Below, in pieces: positions 44,019 through 52,921 of a DNA stretch of 64,000 nucleotides. This DNA comes from Pseudomonadota bacterium. Lineage in GTDB: Bacteria > Pseudomonadota > Gammaproteobacteria > Burkholderiales > Burkholderiaceae_B. The position numbers and the translations under genes are program-made. Each line of letters opens with the position of its first letter. The stretch's first letter is position 1. The stretch is from the NCBI GenBank assembly GCA_023439305.1, contig JAEXOO010000047.1, positions 37,472-101,471 of the forward strand. Reading direction: 5' to 3'. The notes under the pieces were generated by a model. It saw only the letters and a list, made by a program, of their open reading frames with translations. It did no database searches and was not told the DNA's origin.

Positions 44019-45338
44019 ATGACGACACGACTGAAACGCGCCGCGCTGGGTTTGAGCGCCTGCGCCGCAATGCTGACCATGAGCACCGCCGCCCTGGCGG
44101 CCGAAGAGCAGTACGTTCCGTTGCTGACCTACCGCACCGGCTCCTTTGCGCCACTGGGCATCCCCTGGGCCGACGGCAAGCTGGACTACCTGGCGCTGGT
44201 CAATGAGCGCGACGGCGGGGTCAACGGCGTCAAGCTGGTGTATGAGGAGTGCGAGACCGCCTACGCCACCGACCGGGGCGTGGAGTGCTACGAACGGATG
44301 AAGGGCAAGAACGGCGGGGCTTCGGGCTTTGACACTCAGTCCACAGGCATTACCTTCGCGTTGACCGACAAGGCATTCGTGGACGGCATCCCTATCGAGA
44401 CCATGGGCTACGGCCTGTCGCACTCGGTGAACGGCTCGGTGTTCGAGTGGAACTTCCCCTTGCTGGGCACGTACTGGACGGCGGCCGACGTCATGATCCA
44501 GGATATTGCCAAGCAGGTTGGGCAGGACAAGCTCAAGGATCAGCGCATTGCACTGGTCTACCACGACTCGCCCTATGGCAAGGAACCCATTGCGCTGTTG
44601 CAGGCGCGCGCCAAGGCCGAAGGCTTCAAGTTGGATCTGTATCCGGTCACCGCGCCCGGCGTGGAGCAGAAATCCACCTGGTTGCAGGTGCGCAAGAACC
44701 GCCCTGACTTCATCCTGCTCTGGAGCGCCGGCATCATGACGCCGACCGCGATCCGCGAAGCGCAGGCTGTGGGCTATCCGCGCGACAAAATCTACGGCAT
44801 CTGGTGGGCAGCATCCGAAAGCGATGTAGCCGACCTGGGCGCGTCGGCCAAGGGCTACAAGGGAATCACCATCCACAACAGCGCCGAGGACGGCCCGGTG
44901 CACGCCGCCGTCAAGGATCTGCATGCCAAGGGCAAGGGCGCCGAGAACCGCGATAAGTACGTAGGCACCTTGGCGCACACCCGCGGCATGATGATTTCCA
45001 TGATGCAGGTCGAAGCCATACGCACCGCCCAGGAAAAGTTCGGCAAGGGCAAGCACATGACGCCCGAGCAGGTGCGTTGGGGCTTCGAGAACCTGAACCT
45101 GGACGAGGCGCGCCTGAAGGAGCTGGGGTTCGAGGGCATCATGCGGCCGGTCAAGACATCCTGCAGCAACCACATGGGCGATGACTGGGCCCGCATCGTG
45201 CAGTGGGACGGCAGCAAGTTCGAGGTCGTGTCGGATTGGTATCAGTCCGATAAGAACTTCATCGATCCGCTGGTCAAGGAAATGTCGGCCAAGTATGCAG
45301 CCGAGAAGAAGATCACGCCTCGCACCTGCGAGGGTTGA
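44019..45338 (+). CDS. Branched-chain-type ABC transporter binding protein (LivK-like)
   Basis: A 439-residue periplasmic binding protein, longer than LivK (about 370). Signal peptide: residues 1-28 (MSTAALAA-EEQ). The peripla_BP_6 fold shows YVPLLTYRTGSFAPLGIPWADGKLDYLALVNERDGGVNGVKLVYEECETAY and RIALVYHDSPYGKEPIALLQARA. Relatives in beta-proteobacteria next to CoA ligases bind aromatic or other hydrophobic acids rather than Leu/Ile/Val; that is inference. The ATG at 44019 follows ggagg by 8 bases. A strong hairpin follows the stop. Confidence 0.92.
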   Translation: MTTRLKRAALGLSACAAMLTMSTAALAAEEQYVPLLTYRTGSFAPLGIPWADGKLDYLALVNERDGGVNGVKLVYEECETAYATDRGVECYERMKGKNGGASGFDTQSTGITFALTDKAFVDGIPIETMGYGLSHSVNGSVFEWNFPLLGTYWTAADVMIQDIAKQVGQDKLKDQRIALVYHDSPYGKEPIALLQARAKAEGFKLDLYPVTAPGVEQKSTWLQVRKNRPDFILLWSAGIMTPTAIREAQAVGYPRDKIYGIWWAASESDVADLGASAKGYKGITIHNSAEDGPVHAAVKDLHAKGKGAENRDKYVGTLAHTRGMMISMMQVEAIRTAQEKFGKGKHMTPEQVRWGFENLNLDEARLKELGFEGIMRPVKTSCSNHMGDDWARIVQWDGSKFEVVSDWYQSDKNFIDPLVKEMSAKYAAEKKITPRTCEG

Positions 45339-45344
45339 GTCCAG

Positions 45345-45373
45345 GCGCCCGGGGGCGACTCCGGGCGCTTTTT
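45345..45373 (+). terminator. Terminator-like hairpin inside the Liv-type operon
   Basis: A perfect 8-bp stem gcgcccgg / ccgggcgc is followed directly by TTTTT, 6 bases after the LivK-like stop and 15 bases before the LivF-like start. It has all the parts of an intrinsic terminator, so it may reduce expression of the ATPase and second ligase relative to the binding protein. Confidence 0.7.
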
Positions 45374-45387
45374 GTGCGGGGACGATC

Positions 45388-46221
45388 ATGAATCAAGCTG
45401 CAGGCCAGACGACCGAGCCGCCCGTGCTGCTGGACGTCAACGGCATTGAAGTGATTTACAACCACGTCATTCTGGTGCTCAAGGGAGTCTCCTTGCGAGT
45501 TCCGGAAGGGCGTATCGTGGCCTTGCTGGGCGCTAACGGCGCGGGCAAGACCACGACGCTGCGCGCGGTCTCCAATCTGCTGCGGGCCGAGCGTGGCGAT
45601 GTCACCAAGGGCCATATTCAGCTGCGTGGCGAGCGCATCGAGCAGTTGACGCCCGCCGATCTGGTCAAGCGCGGCGTGGTTCAGGTCATGGAGGGCCGGC
45701 ACTGCTTCGCCCACCTTAGTATTGAAGAAAACCTGCTGACGGGCGCCTACACGCGCTCCTTGTCGCGTGGCGATCTCCAGGCCGAGCTGGACAAGGTCTA
45801 CCAGTATTTTCCGCGGCTCAAGCAGCGCCGGACGAGTCAGGCAGGCTATACGTCCGGGGGTGAGCAACAGATGTGCGCCATTGGCCGGGCGTTGATGGCC
45901 AATCCCGGCATGATTCTGCTCGATGAGCCATCCATGGGACTGGCTCCCCAGGTGGTGGAAGAGATTTTCGAAATCGTGCGCGACTTGAACCAGCGCGAGC
46001 AGGTCAGTTTTCTGCTGGCGGAGCAGAACACCAATGTGGCGCTGAAGTACGCCGACTACGGCTACATCCTGGAAAACGGTCGTGTCATGATGGATGGCCC
46101 TTCCAAGGCGTTGGCCGAGAACGAGGATGTGAAGGAGTTTTATCTGGGTGTCTCACATGGCGAGCGTAAAAGCTTTCGGGACAATAAATTCTATCGCCGC
46201 CGCAAACGCTGGCTGGCGTGA
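45388..46221 (+). CDS. Branched-chain-type ABC transporter ATP-binding protein (LivF-like)
   Basis: A 277-residue ATPase. Walker A GANGAGKTT, signature YTSGGEQQMCAIGRALM, Walker B MILLDEPSMGLAP and switch LLAEQNTN are the LivF pattern. It extends about 30 residues beyond E. coli LivF with a basic tail (GERKSFRDNKFYRRRKRWL). It pairs with the LivG-like ATPase. Start ATG at 45388 directly follows the intra-operon hairpin. Confidence 0.93.
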   Translation: MNQAAGQTTEPPVLLDVNGIEVIYNHVILVLKGVSLRVPEGRIVALLGANGAGKTTTLRAVSNLLRAERGDVTKGHIQLRGERIEQLTPADLVKRGVVQVMEGRHCFAHLSIEENLLTGAYTRSLSRGDLQAELDKVYQYFPRLKQRRTSQAGYTSGGEQQMCAIGRALMANPGMILLDEPSMGLAPQVVEEIFEIVRDLNQREQVSFLLAEQNTNVALKYADYGYILENGRVMMDGPSKALAENEDVKEFYLGVSHGERKSFRDNKFYRRRKRWLA

Positions 46222-46231
46222 AGGAGGGGGC

Positions 46232-47512
46232 ATGAGCGAATACTACGACGAACGTGAGGTCCTGCCGCCCGAGCAGCGCGAAGAGCAGTTGATGGCGCGC
46301 CTGCCGCACGTGCTGCGGGCTGCGCGTGATCGCGCGCCGGCGATCGCGGTGCAACTGCAGGGCGTGGATGTAGAGGCGATGCGCTGCCGCGATGCCCTGG
46401 CCAGCATCCCGGTCATACGCAAGAGCGAGCTGCTGCAGGCGCAACTGGAGGCGCGCGAGCAGGCCCGCGTTCGGGGGCCGTCATCTCAGCATGCGCAATA
46501 TGTGTTCGGCGGGTTTTCCAGCATAGGCTGGGGGCGGGCGCGACGCGTCTTCGCATCGCCCGGCCCCATGTACGAGCCCGAAAGCGCACGGCCGGACTAT
46601 TGGGGCTTTGCCCGGGCCTTGTATGCCGCCGGATTCCGGCGCGATGAATTGATCTATAACTGTTTTTCCTACCATTTCACCCCGGCAGGCTCCATGATGG
46701 AGACGGCCGGCCATGCTTTGGGCTGCACGGTGTTTCCGGGCGGTGTGGGCCAGACCGAGCAGCAGGTCCAGGCCATGGCTGATCTGATGCCGCATGGTTA
46801 TACCGGCACGCCCAGTTTTTTGAAAATCATTCTGGAAAAGGCCCAAGCCATGAGCGTGGTCTTGCCCAGTCTGAGCAAGGCCCTGTTTTCGGGCGAGGCG
46901 TATCCCCCGAGCCTGCAGCACTGGTTCACCGAGCACGGGATTGCGGGCTATCAGGCCTACGGCAGCGCCGACCTGGGCATGATCGCCTATGAAACATCGG
47001 CCCGCGAAGGGCTGGTGCTGAATGAAGACCTGATTCTGGAGATCGTGCGGCCAGGTACCGGGCATGCGGTCGAGCCTGGCGAGGTGGGTGAAGTCGTGAT
47101 CACTTCGTTCAACCCCGATTACCCTTTGGTGCGCTTCGGCACCGGCGACCTGTCGGCCTTGATGCCGGGAGCGTCGCCTTGCGGACGCACCAATCAGCGT
47201 ATACGCGGCTGGATGGGGCGGGCAGACCAGACCACCAAGGTGCGCGGCATGTTCGTGCACCCGGCGCAGGTGGAGCAGATCCGCGCCCGTCACCCGGAAG
47301 TGGGCCGGGCCCGTCTGCTCGTGCGCGGCGCACCTGGCCAGGACCAGATGGTGTTCCAGGTGGAGGTCGGCGGCGGTCCGCTGGGCCTGGAACAGGCGCT
47401 GGCCGACACCATACGGGAGATCACCAAGCTGCGCGCCCAGGTCGAACTCCTGGCTCCGGACAGCCTGCCGCGCGATGGTAAAGTGATCGAGGATCAGCGC
47501 AGCTACGAATAA
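46232..47512 (+). CDS. PaaK-like phenylacetate-CoA ligase family protein
   Basis: A 426-residue AMP-forming ligase of the phenylacetate-CoA ligase branch. Supporting segments are FTPAGSMMETAGHALGCTVFPGGVGQTEQQV, YTGTPSFLKIILEKA, SGEAYPPSLQHWF, YGSADLGMIAYE and the C-terminal RIRGWMGRADQTTKVRGMFVHPAQVEQI, which is the PaaK C-domain. The P-loop near residue 92 reads FGGFSSIGWGRARRV in place of the usual SSGTTG, so activity is uncertain. aaggaggg lies just before the ATG at 46232. It is the last gene of the cluster and suggests an aryl or cyclic carboxylic acid as transported substrate. Confidence 0.85.
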   Translation: MSEYYDEREVLPPEQREEQLMARLPHVLRAARDRAPAIAVQLQGVDVEAMRCRDALASIPVIRKSELLQAQLEAREQARVRGPSSQHAQYVFGGFSSIGWGRARRVFASPGPMYEPESARPDYWGFARALYAAGFRRDELIYNCFSYHFTPAGSMMETAGHALGCTVFPGGVGQTEQQVQAMADLMPHGYTGTPSFLKIILEKAQAMSVVLPSLSKALFSGEAYPPSLQHWFTEHGIAGYQAYGSADLGMIAYETSAREGLVLNEDLILEIVRPGTGHAVEPGEVGEVVITSFNPDYPLVRFGTGDLSALMPGASPCGRTNQRIRGWMGRADQTTKVRGMFVHPAQVEQIRARHPEVGRARLLVRGAPGQDQMVFQVEVGGGPLGLEQALADTIREITKLRAQVELLAPDSLPRDGKVIEDQRSYE

Positions 47513-47601
47513 TCCGTAATGAATTTATGCCGACAGGGTTATATCGGGCTGCGGTAATATGCAGGAAAATTATGTATTCAGCATCACGAGAGGAGAGACC
47601 G

Positions 47602-48618
47602 ATGCGTTTCCTGAAATACTCCGCCGGCGTCCTGGCCCTGTTGGCCGGCGCACAGGCGGCCCAAGCTGCCACCCTGGATACCGTCAAGCAGCGCGGCCAT
47701 GTGCTGTGTGGCGTCACGACGGGCTTTGCCGGTTTTTCCGCTCCGGACGACAAGGGCAACTGGACTGGCCTGGACATCGATGTGTGCCGCGCCGTGGCCG
47801 CCGCCACTTTGGGCGATGCCAGCAAGTACAAGGCTGTGCCCCTGAATTCCCAGCAGCGTTTTACTGCCCTGCAGTCGGGCGAGATCGACCTGCTGGCGCG
47901 CAACACTACGGTCACCCAGCAGCGCGACACAGCCGTGGGCGCCATTCATGCCGGCATCAACTTCTATGACGGCCAGGGTTTTCTGGTGTCCAAGAAGCTG
48001 GGCGTCTCCAGTGCCAAGGAGCTGAACGGCGCCACGGTTTGCATGCAGACCGGAACCTCTAACGAAAACACCATGGCCGACTGGGCGCGCGCCAACAAGG
48101 TTGAATACAAGCCGGTGGTCATCGAGCAGTTCAACGAAGTGGTCAATGCCTTTGTAGCCGGCCGTTGCGACGTGTTCTCCACGGACGCCTCGGGCCTGGC
48201 TTCCATCCGCATCTCCAAGATGCAGAACCCCGACGACTACCAGGTGCTGCCGGAGATCATCTCCAAAGAGCCTCTGGGGCCCTTCGTGCGCCAGGGCGAC
48301 GACGCCTGGCTGAACATCGTCAAATGGTCGCTGCAGGCCACTTTTAACGCCGAAGAGCTGGGCGTGACCTCGGCCAATGTGGATGAACAGCTCAAGAGCA
48401 CCAATCCCAACGTGCAGCGCCTGTTGGGTGTTACGCCCGGCGCGGGCAAGAACCTGGGCCTGGATGAACAGTGGGCCTACAACATCATCAAGCAAGTGGG
48501 CAATTACGGCGAGTCGTTCGAGCGCACGGTGGGCAAGGACAGCCCGCTCAAGATCGAGCGCGGCTTGAATGCCCTGTGGACCAACGGTGGCCTGATCTAC
48601 GGGCTGCCAATCCGCTGA
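47602..48618 (+). CDS. General L-amino-acid ABC transporter binding protein (AapJ-like), orphan
   Basis: A 338-residue periplasmic binding protein with a signal peptide (residues 1-23, QAAQA-ATL). AapJ/BztA marks are LDTVKQRGHVLCGVTTGFAGFSAPDDKGNWTGLDIDVCRAVAAA, RFTALQSGEIDLLARNTTVTQQRD and VCMQTGTSNENTMADWARANK. AapJ proteins bind a broad range of L-amino acids. No AapQMP permease or ATPase genes are adjacent. The ATG at 47602 is preceded by aggaga; a strong terminator follows. Confidence 0.92.
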   Translation: MRFLKYSAGVLALLAGAQAAQAATLDTVKQRGHVLCGVTTGFAGFSAPDDKGNWTGLDIDVCRAVAAATLGDASKYKAVPLNSQQRFTALQSGEIDLLARNTTVTQQRDTAVGAIHAGINFYDGQGFLVSKKLGVSSAKELNGATVCMQTGTSNENTMADWARANKVEYKPVVIEQFNEVVNAFVAGRCDVFSTDASGLASIRISKMQNPDDYQVLPEIISKEPLGPFVRQGDDAWLNIVKWSLQATFNAEELGVTSANVDEQLKSTNPNVQRLLGVTPGAGKNLGLDEQWAYNIIKQVGNYGESFERTVGKDSPLKIERGLNALWTNGGLIYGLPIR

Positions 48619-48651
48619 TCTCGGCGCAGCCGGTTCGGCGCTCGCATGAAA

Positions 48652-48679
48652 AACGGCTCCCTTCGGGGAGCTGTTTTTT
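48652..48679 (+). terminator. Rho-independent terminator of the AapJ-like gene
   Basis: A stem of about ten pairs centred on gctccc / gggagc with a ttcg tetraloop runs into TTTTTT. It lies 33 bases after the stop. Confidence 0.85.
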
Positions 48680-48695
48680 GTCCTGCGGGTGGTGC

Positions 48696-49163
48696 TCAGG
48701 TCTTGCGCCGCAAGACCAGCGAGATCTTGGCGAAGGCCACCTGCAGCTCCGGCGTGGCCGCCTGGAAAATGATGGGGCGGCCGCGACGGGTAAAGCAAAT
48801 CAGGCGCTTGGAATTGAACAGCGGTACGAACTTGGCGAAATGGATGTCGTGCCATTGCACCTGTCGCTTCATGATCCAGCTCTGGCGTATGCCGTCCTGG
48901 TCGATAGTCGTCACGCCGTGCCACATGTACCAGGCGATCACGATCAGGCCGGTAAAGAGCAACACCAGGCTGCCGGCCAGCAGCGGGCTGATATTGGCGC
49001 CCTGCGGCGAACCGGCCACCAGGGCCATGCGCACGCCGATCAGGGCCAGCACGACCCAGGCCGTGGCCGCGACCCAGCGGGGCCAGGACCGGCCCTGGAT
49101 GGGCAGGGGGGAAATATCCTTGAGCAGGGCGTCGATGTCCTCTTGCGAGGCAGGTTGAGTCAT
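48696..49163 (-). CDS. Small membrane protein of unknown function
   Basis: A 155-residue protein with two predicted helices (WVAATAWVVLALIGVRMALV, about 36-55, and ISPLLAGSLVLLFTGLIVIAWYMWHGV, about 65-91). A C-terminal cytoplasmic stretch of beta-strand character (TTIDQDGIRQSWIMKRQVQWHDIHFAKFV, then KRLICFTRRGRPIIFQ) resembles bacterial PH-like membrane proteins. The start at 49163 overlaps the upstream HMG-CoA lyase stop by 1 base (TGATG), implying coupling. I do not recognise a named family; PH-like is a guess. Confidence 0.75.
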   Translation of the reverse strand: MTQPASQEDIDALLKDISPLPIQGRSWPRWVAATAWVVLALIGVRMALVAGSPQGANISPLLAGSLVLLFTGLIVIAWYMWHGVTTIDQDGIRQSWIMKRQVQWHDIHFAKFVPLFNSKRLICFTRRGRPIIFQAATPELQVAFAKISLVLRRKT

Positions 49164-50080
49164 CAGCACGACACCGCTCCTTTGCGCGCAGCCAGGGCAT
49201 TGCCGGCGTGGCTGGCCGATTTGCGGCCCAGATGGCCCGAGATCCATTGGCCGGTATCCACCACCGCGTCCAGGTCCACGCCGGTTTCTATGCCCAGCCC
49301 CTGCATCAGGTACAGCACGTCCTCGGTGGCCACATTACCCGTAGCGCCTTTGGCGTAGGGGCAGCCGCCCAGCCCCGAAACGGAGCTGTGGAAGATATGG
49401 ATGCCGGCCTGCAGAGAAGCCACGATGTTGGCGATGGCCTGGCCGTAGGTGTCATGGAAATGACCCGATACGCGGCTGGGGTCGACTTGTTCAGTGACCT
49501 GGCGCATCAGCTCGTAGACCTGACGCGCATTGCCCACACCTATGGTGTCGGCCACATCGATTTCGTCGCAGCCCAAGGCGATCAGGCTGCGCGCGACGCG
49601 CAGCACCTTGGCGGGAGGCACTTCGCCTTCATAGGGACAGCCCAGCGCACAGCTGATGGAGCCGCGCAGGCGCAGGCCGGCCTGCTTGGCCGCCTGGGCG
49701 ACCGGGGCGAAGCGTTCCAGCGACTCGTCCACGCTGCAGTTGATGTTGCGCTGCGAAAACGATTCGCTGGCGGCGGCAAAGATCACGACCTCGTCGGCCT
49801 TGGCGGCCAGCGCGCCTTCAAAGCCGCGCATATTGGGGGTCAGCACGGAATAGATCGTTCCTGATCCGCGGGCGATGGACTCCATGACCTGTGCGCCGTC
49901 GGCCATCTGCGGCACCCACTTGGGCGACACGAAGGAGGCGGCTTCCACATTGGCAAAGCCCGCCTGCGTCAGCCGGTCAACCAGTTCGATCTTGATGGCG
50001 GTGGGGATGAATTCTTTTTCGTTCTGCAGGCCGTCTCGGGGACCGACCTCGACGATCTTGACGCGCGATGGGTATGACAT
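49163..50080 (-). CDS. Hydroxymethylglutaryl-CoA lyase
   Basis: A 305-residue TIM-barrel lyase splitting 3-hydroxy-3-methylglutaryl-CoA into acetoacetate and acetyl-CoA, the last step of leucine breakdown. The N-terminal VEVGPRDGLQNE (about 11-22) binds metal and substrate; HFHDTYGQ supplies metal His residues; the lyase signature SVSGLGGCPYAKGATGN (about 232-248) contains the catalytic Cys. No other leucine-catabolism gene is adjacent, so it is split from the pathway here. It is coupled to the small membrane protein gene downstream. Confidence 0.94.
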   Translation of the reverse strand: MSYPSRVKIVEVGPRDGLQNEKEFIPTAIKIELVDRLTQAGFANVEAASFVSPKWVPQMADGAQVMESIARGSGTIYSVLTPNMRGFEGALAAKADEVVIFAAASESFSQRNINCSVDESLERFAPVAQAAKQAGLRLRGSISCALGCPYEGEVPPAKVLRVARSLIALGCDEIDVADTIGVGNARQVYELMRQVTEQVDPSRVSGHFHDTYGQAIANIVASLQAGIHIFHSSVSGLGGCPYAKGATGNVATEDVLYLMQGLGIETGVDLDAVVDTGQWISGHLGRKSASHAGNALAARKGAVSC

Positions 50081-50155
50081 GGTGATTTCCGGAAAGGGCG
50101 CGCGGCCCTGCGGCCGCTCATGATGACATCATGATAACCGTTCGCGCCGCAGTGA

Positions 50156-51301
50156 TTAAGGTTTCAAGCGTTGGTAGCGGCCGTCGGGCAGGGCTTCGAT
50201 GCAGCCGGCCAGCTCCAGCTCGGCCAGGATGGCGGGCAATTCGGTTGCCAGCAGACCGGTGCGGCGCAGCAACTGGTCAGGCGACAGCGGCGCAAAATCG
50301 ATGCGCTCTAGAATGGGGCGCAACTCGTCGGGCACGTTGTCGGGATAGGCGAATAAAGAGGCGGTTGAGCCCAGAGCAGGCGAGGCCGCCGGTTCGGGGC
50401 GGGCTGCCCCCAGTTCGTCCAGAATATCCTGGGCGCTTTCCACCAGCTTGGCGCCCTGCCGGATCAGCGCATGGCAGCCGCGAGACAGCGGCGAATGGAT
50501 GGATCCCGGAATGGCGAAGACCTCGCGCCCCAGCTCGCCGCCCAGCCGGGCGGTGATGAGCGATCCGCTCTGACGGGCCGCCTCCACGACCAGCACGCCT
50601 TTGGACAGCGCGGCAACCAGGCGGTTGCGGCGCGGAAAGTGATGGGGCAGGGCACGGGTGCCCAGCGGCAGCTCGCTGAGCAACAGGCCGTGTTCGGCAA
50701 TCTGGTGGGCCAGATCCCGGTGCGCAGCAGGATAGACCAGGTCCATGCCTGTTCCCATGACAGCGATGGTGCCGCCGCCTTGGGGGCCGGCGCGCAACGC
50801 GCCCTGGTGGGCCGCCTGGTCTATGCCGGCGGCCAGTCCGCTGATGATGCACCACCCTTGTGCGGCCAGCGCGCCGGCAAAATCACGTGCTGTTTCCTGG
50901 CCGGACAGAGTGGCGCTGCGTGCACCCACCATAGCCAGTCCGGGCGTGCGCAGCAAAGCCTGGTCGCCGTTGGCATAGAGCACCAGGGGAGGGTCGTGCA
51001 GATCCAGCAGGCTTGCCGGGTAGCTGGGGTCGGCCAGGGTCAGCAGATGATGCCGCGGTTCGGCCAGCCAGGCTTGCGTCTGGGCGATCGCGGCGAGCAG
51101 TTCGTCGGATGGATCCTGGCTCATTTGGGCGGCCAGGGCCGGCGGCACATGGTGCGCCAGCGTGGAGGCGGAGCTGTGGTAAATATGGTGCGGCAGGCCC
51201 AAGGCGGCCAGCAATTGACGCGCCTGGGCCGGTCCCAGGTCGGGTTCCAGTGACAGACGCAGCCAGGCCTGGCGTTCTTCCGATGTAAAATGATGGGGCA
51301 T
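50156..51301 (-). CDS. dprA: DNA-processing protein DprA (Smf)
   Basis: A 381-residue DprA, which binds incoming single-stranded DNA and loads RecA during transformation. The Rossmann-like core contains MVGARSATLSGQETARDFA and IISGLAAGIDQAAHQGAL (about 127-170), then FAIPGSIHSPLSRGCHALIRQGAKLVE. The C-terminal winged helix (about 315-380) is kept. The ATG at 51301 is preferred; a GTG 15 bases upstream is possible. It is divergent from def, as in many beta-proteobacteria. Confidence 0.94.
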   Translation of the reverse strand: MPHHFTSEERQAWLRLSLEPDLGPAQARQLLAALGLPHHIYHSSASTLAHHVPPALAAQMSQDPSDELLAAIAQTQAWLAEPRHHLLTLADPSYPASLLDLHDPPLVLYANGDQALLRTPGLAMVGARSATLSGQETARDFAGALAAQGWCIISGLAAGIDQAAHQGALRAGPQGGGTIAVMGTGMDLVYPAAHRDLAHQIAEHGLLLSELPLGTRALPHHFPRRNRLVAALSKGVLVVEAARQSGSLITARLGGELGREVFAIPGSIHSPLSRGCHALIRQGAKLVESAQDILDELGAARPEPAASPALGSTASLFAYPDNVPDELRPILERIDFAPLSPDQLLRRTGLLATELPAILAELELAGCIEALPDGRYQRLKP

Positions 51302-51444
51302 GCGGCAGTGTGGCACGAAAAAGCAGCCTTGCCGATTGCCGGCAGGACCTGCGTGTCCAGCTGGACGTTGCGGCGCGACAGGTCTTTCCTGACCTGAATC
51401 GTGTTTTATTATATAGACTTATCGGTTTTCTTCGGACTTGCACC

Positions 51445-51963
51445 ATGGCTTTGCTTCCCATCCTTCAATTCCCTGACCCGCGTCTGCATACGGTGGCAAA
51501 ACCGGTGCAGGAAGTGGACGAACGCGTGCGCACGCTGGTCAAGGACATGGCGCAGACCATGTACGATGCGCCCGGCGTAGGCCTGGCCGCCACGCAGGTG
51601 GACGTGCACGAGCGCATCGTGGTCATCGATGTGTCCGAAGAAGGCAACGAATTGCTGGTGCTGATCAATCCAGTCATCACCTGGAAAAGCGACGAGCTGC
51701 AAGTCTACGAAGAAGGCTGCCTGTCGGTGCCCGGCATCTACGACAAGGTCGAACGCTCGGCGCGTATCCGTTTCAAGGCCCTGAACGAAAAGGGCGAGGA
51801 ATACGAGAAAGAAGCCGATGGCCTGCTGGCGGTCTGCGTACAGCACGAGCTCGATCATCTGGACGGCAAAGTCTTTGTGGAATACCTGTCCGTGCTCAAG
51901 CGCGAACGCATTCGCAGCCGCCTGCGCAAGCAGCAGCGCGAAGCTCTGAAGGCAGGCAGCTGA
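51445..51963 (+). CDS. def: Peptide deformylase
   Basis: A 172-residue metalloenzyme removing the formyl group from new polypeptides. The three motifs are intact: GVGLAATQ (44-51), EGCLSVP with Cys92, and QHELDHLDG with His134 and His138. The ATG at 51445 is set by the family N-terminus. fmt follows 4 bases later, the usual def-fmt pair that removes and adds formyl groups. Confidence 0.97.
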   Translation: MALLPILQFPDPRLHTVAKPVQEVDERVRTLVKDMAQTMYDAPGVGLAATQVDVHERIVVIDVSEEGNELLVLINPVITWKSDELQVYEEGCLSVPGIYDKVERSARIRFKALNEKGEEYEKEADGLLAVCVQHELDHLDGKVFVEYLSVLKRERIRSRLRKQQREALKAGS

Positions 51964-51967
51964 TCCC

Positions 51968-52915
51968 ATGCGTATCGTCTTTGCCGGAACCCCCGAATTT
52001 GCTCGCATCGCGCTGGACGCCCTGCTGGCGCAGGGCTTTGATATCCCGCTAGTCCTGACCCAGCCCGACCGCCCCTCGGGGCGTGGTCTGAAGCTCACAC
52101 CCAGTCCGGTCAAGCAAGCTGCTGTGCAGGCGGGTATTCCGGTTCTGCAGCCGCTCAGCCTGCGCCTGGACGGCAAGTACCCCGACGACGCGGCGCAGGC
52201 GCGCCAGGCTCTGCTGGATGTGCAGCCGGACCTGATGGTCGTGGCCGCCTATGGTTTGATCCTTCCTGCCTGGACTTTGCAGTTGCCTCGCTACGGCTGC
52301 TTCAATATCCATGCCAGTCTGCTGCCGCGCTGGCGCGGAGCGGCGCCCATCCAGCGCGCCATCGAGGCCGGCGATGCGGCCACGGGCATCACCATCATGC
52401 AGATGGACGAAGGGCTGGATACCGGCGATATGCTGGTGCGTCGCGAACTGCCCATCCGGGCGGATCACAGCGCCGCCACTCTGCACGACGAATTGGCCGA
52501 GCTGGGAGCCCAGGCTTTATTGGAATCCTTACGGCAATTGAGAGACGGCAACTTGGCGGCTACGCCCCAGCCCGAACAGGGTGTGACCTACGCTGCCAAG
52601 CTGTCCAAGGCGGAGTCCGCCCTGGATCTGACCTTGTCGGCTCAGGTGCTGGAGCGCCGCATCCGCGCCTTTGATCCGGTGCCCGGATCAACATTGACCT
52701 TGCCCGGTCTGGAGCAGCCCATCAAGGTATGGCGGGCACAGGCCTTGTCGCAGGAGCATCAGGTGCAGCCTGGTCAGGTGCTCAATTCAAGCGCGCAGGG
52801 CATCGACATCGCGTGCGGCCAGGGCGTGCTGCGCCTGCTGGAAGTTCAAAAGGCCGGCGGCAAGCGCCAGCCCGTCAGTGCTTTTGTCCAGGGCTGGCAG
52901 GCTCGGGCCGATTAA
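51968..52915 (+). CDS. fmt: Methionyl-tRNA formyltransferase
   Basis: A 315-residue enzyme that formylates initiator Met-tRNA with 10-formyl-tetrahydrofolate. MRIVFAGTPEFA, TQPDRPSGRGLKLTPSPVK and NIHASLLPRWRGAAPIQRAI (with the catalytic Asn/His) are standard, with DEGLDTGDML downstream and an OB-fold C-terminal domain (about 210-310). It starts 4 bases after the def stop and is convergent with the EamA gene. Confidence 0.97.
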   Translation: MRIVFAGTPEFARIALDALLAQGFDIPLVLTQPDRPSGRGLKLTPSPVKQAAVQAGIPVLQPLSLRLDGKYPDDAAQARQALLDVQPDLMVVAAYGLILPAWTLQLPRYGCFNIHASLLPRWRGAAPIQRAIEAGDAATGITIMQMDEGLDTGDMLVRRELPIRADHSAATLHDELAELGAQALLESLRQLRDGNLAATPQPEQGVTYAAKLSKAESALDLTLSAQVLERRIRAFDPVPGSTLTLPGLEQPIKVWRAQALSQEHQVQPGQVLNSSAQGIDIACGQGVLRLLEVQKAGGKRQPVSAFVQGWQARAD

Positions 52916-52921
52916 GCGTGT

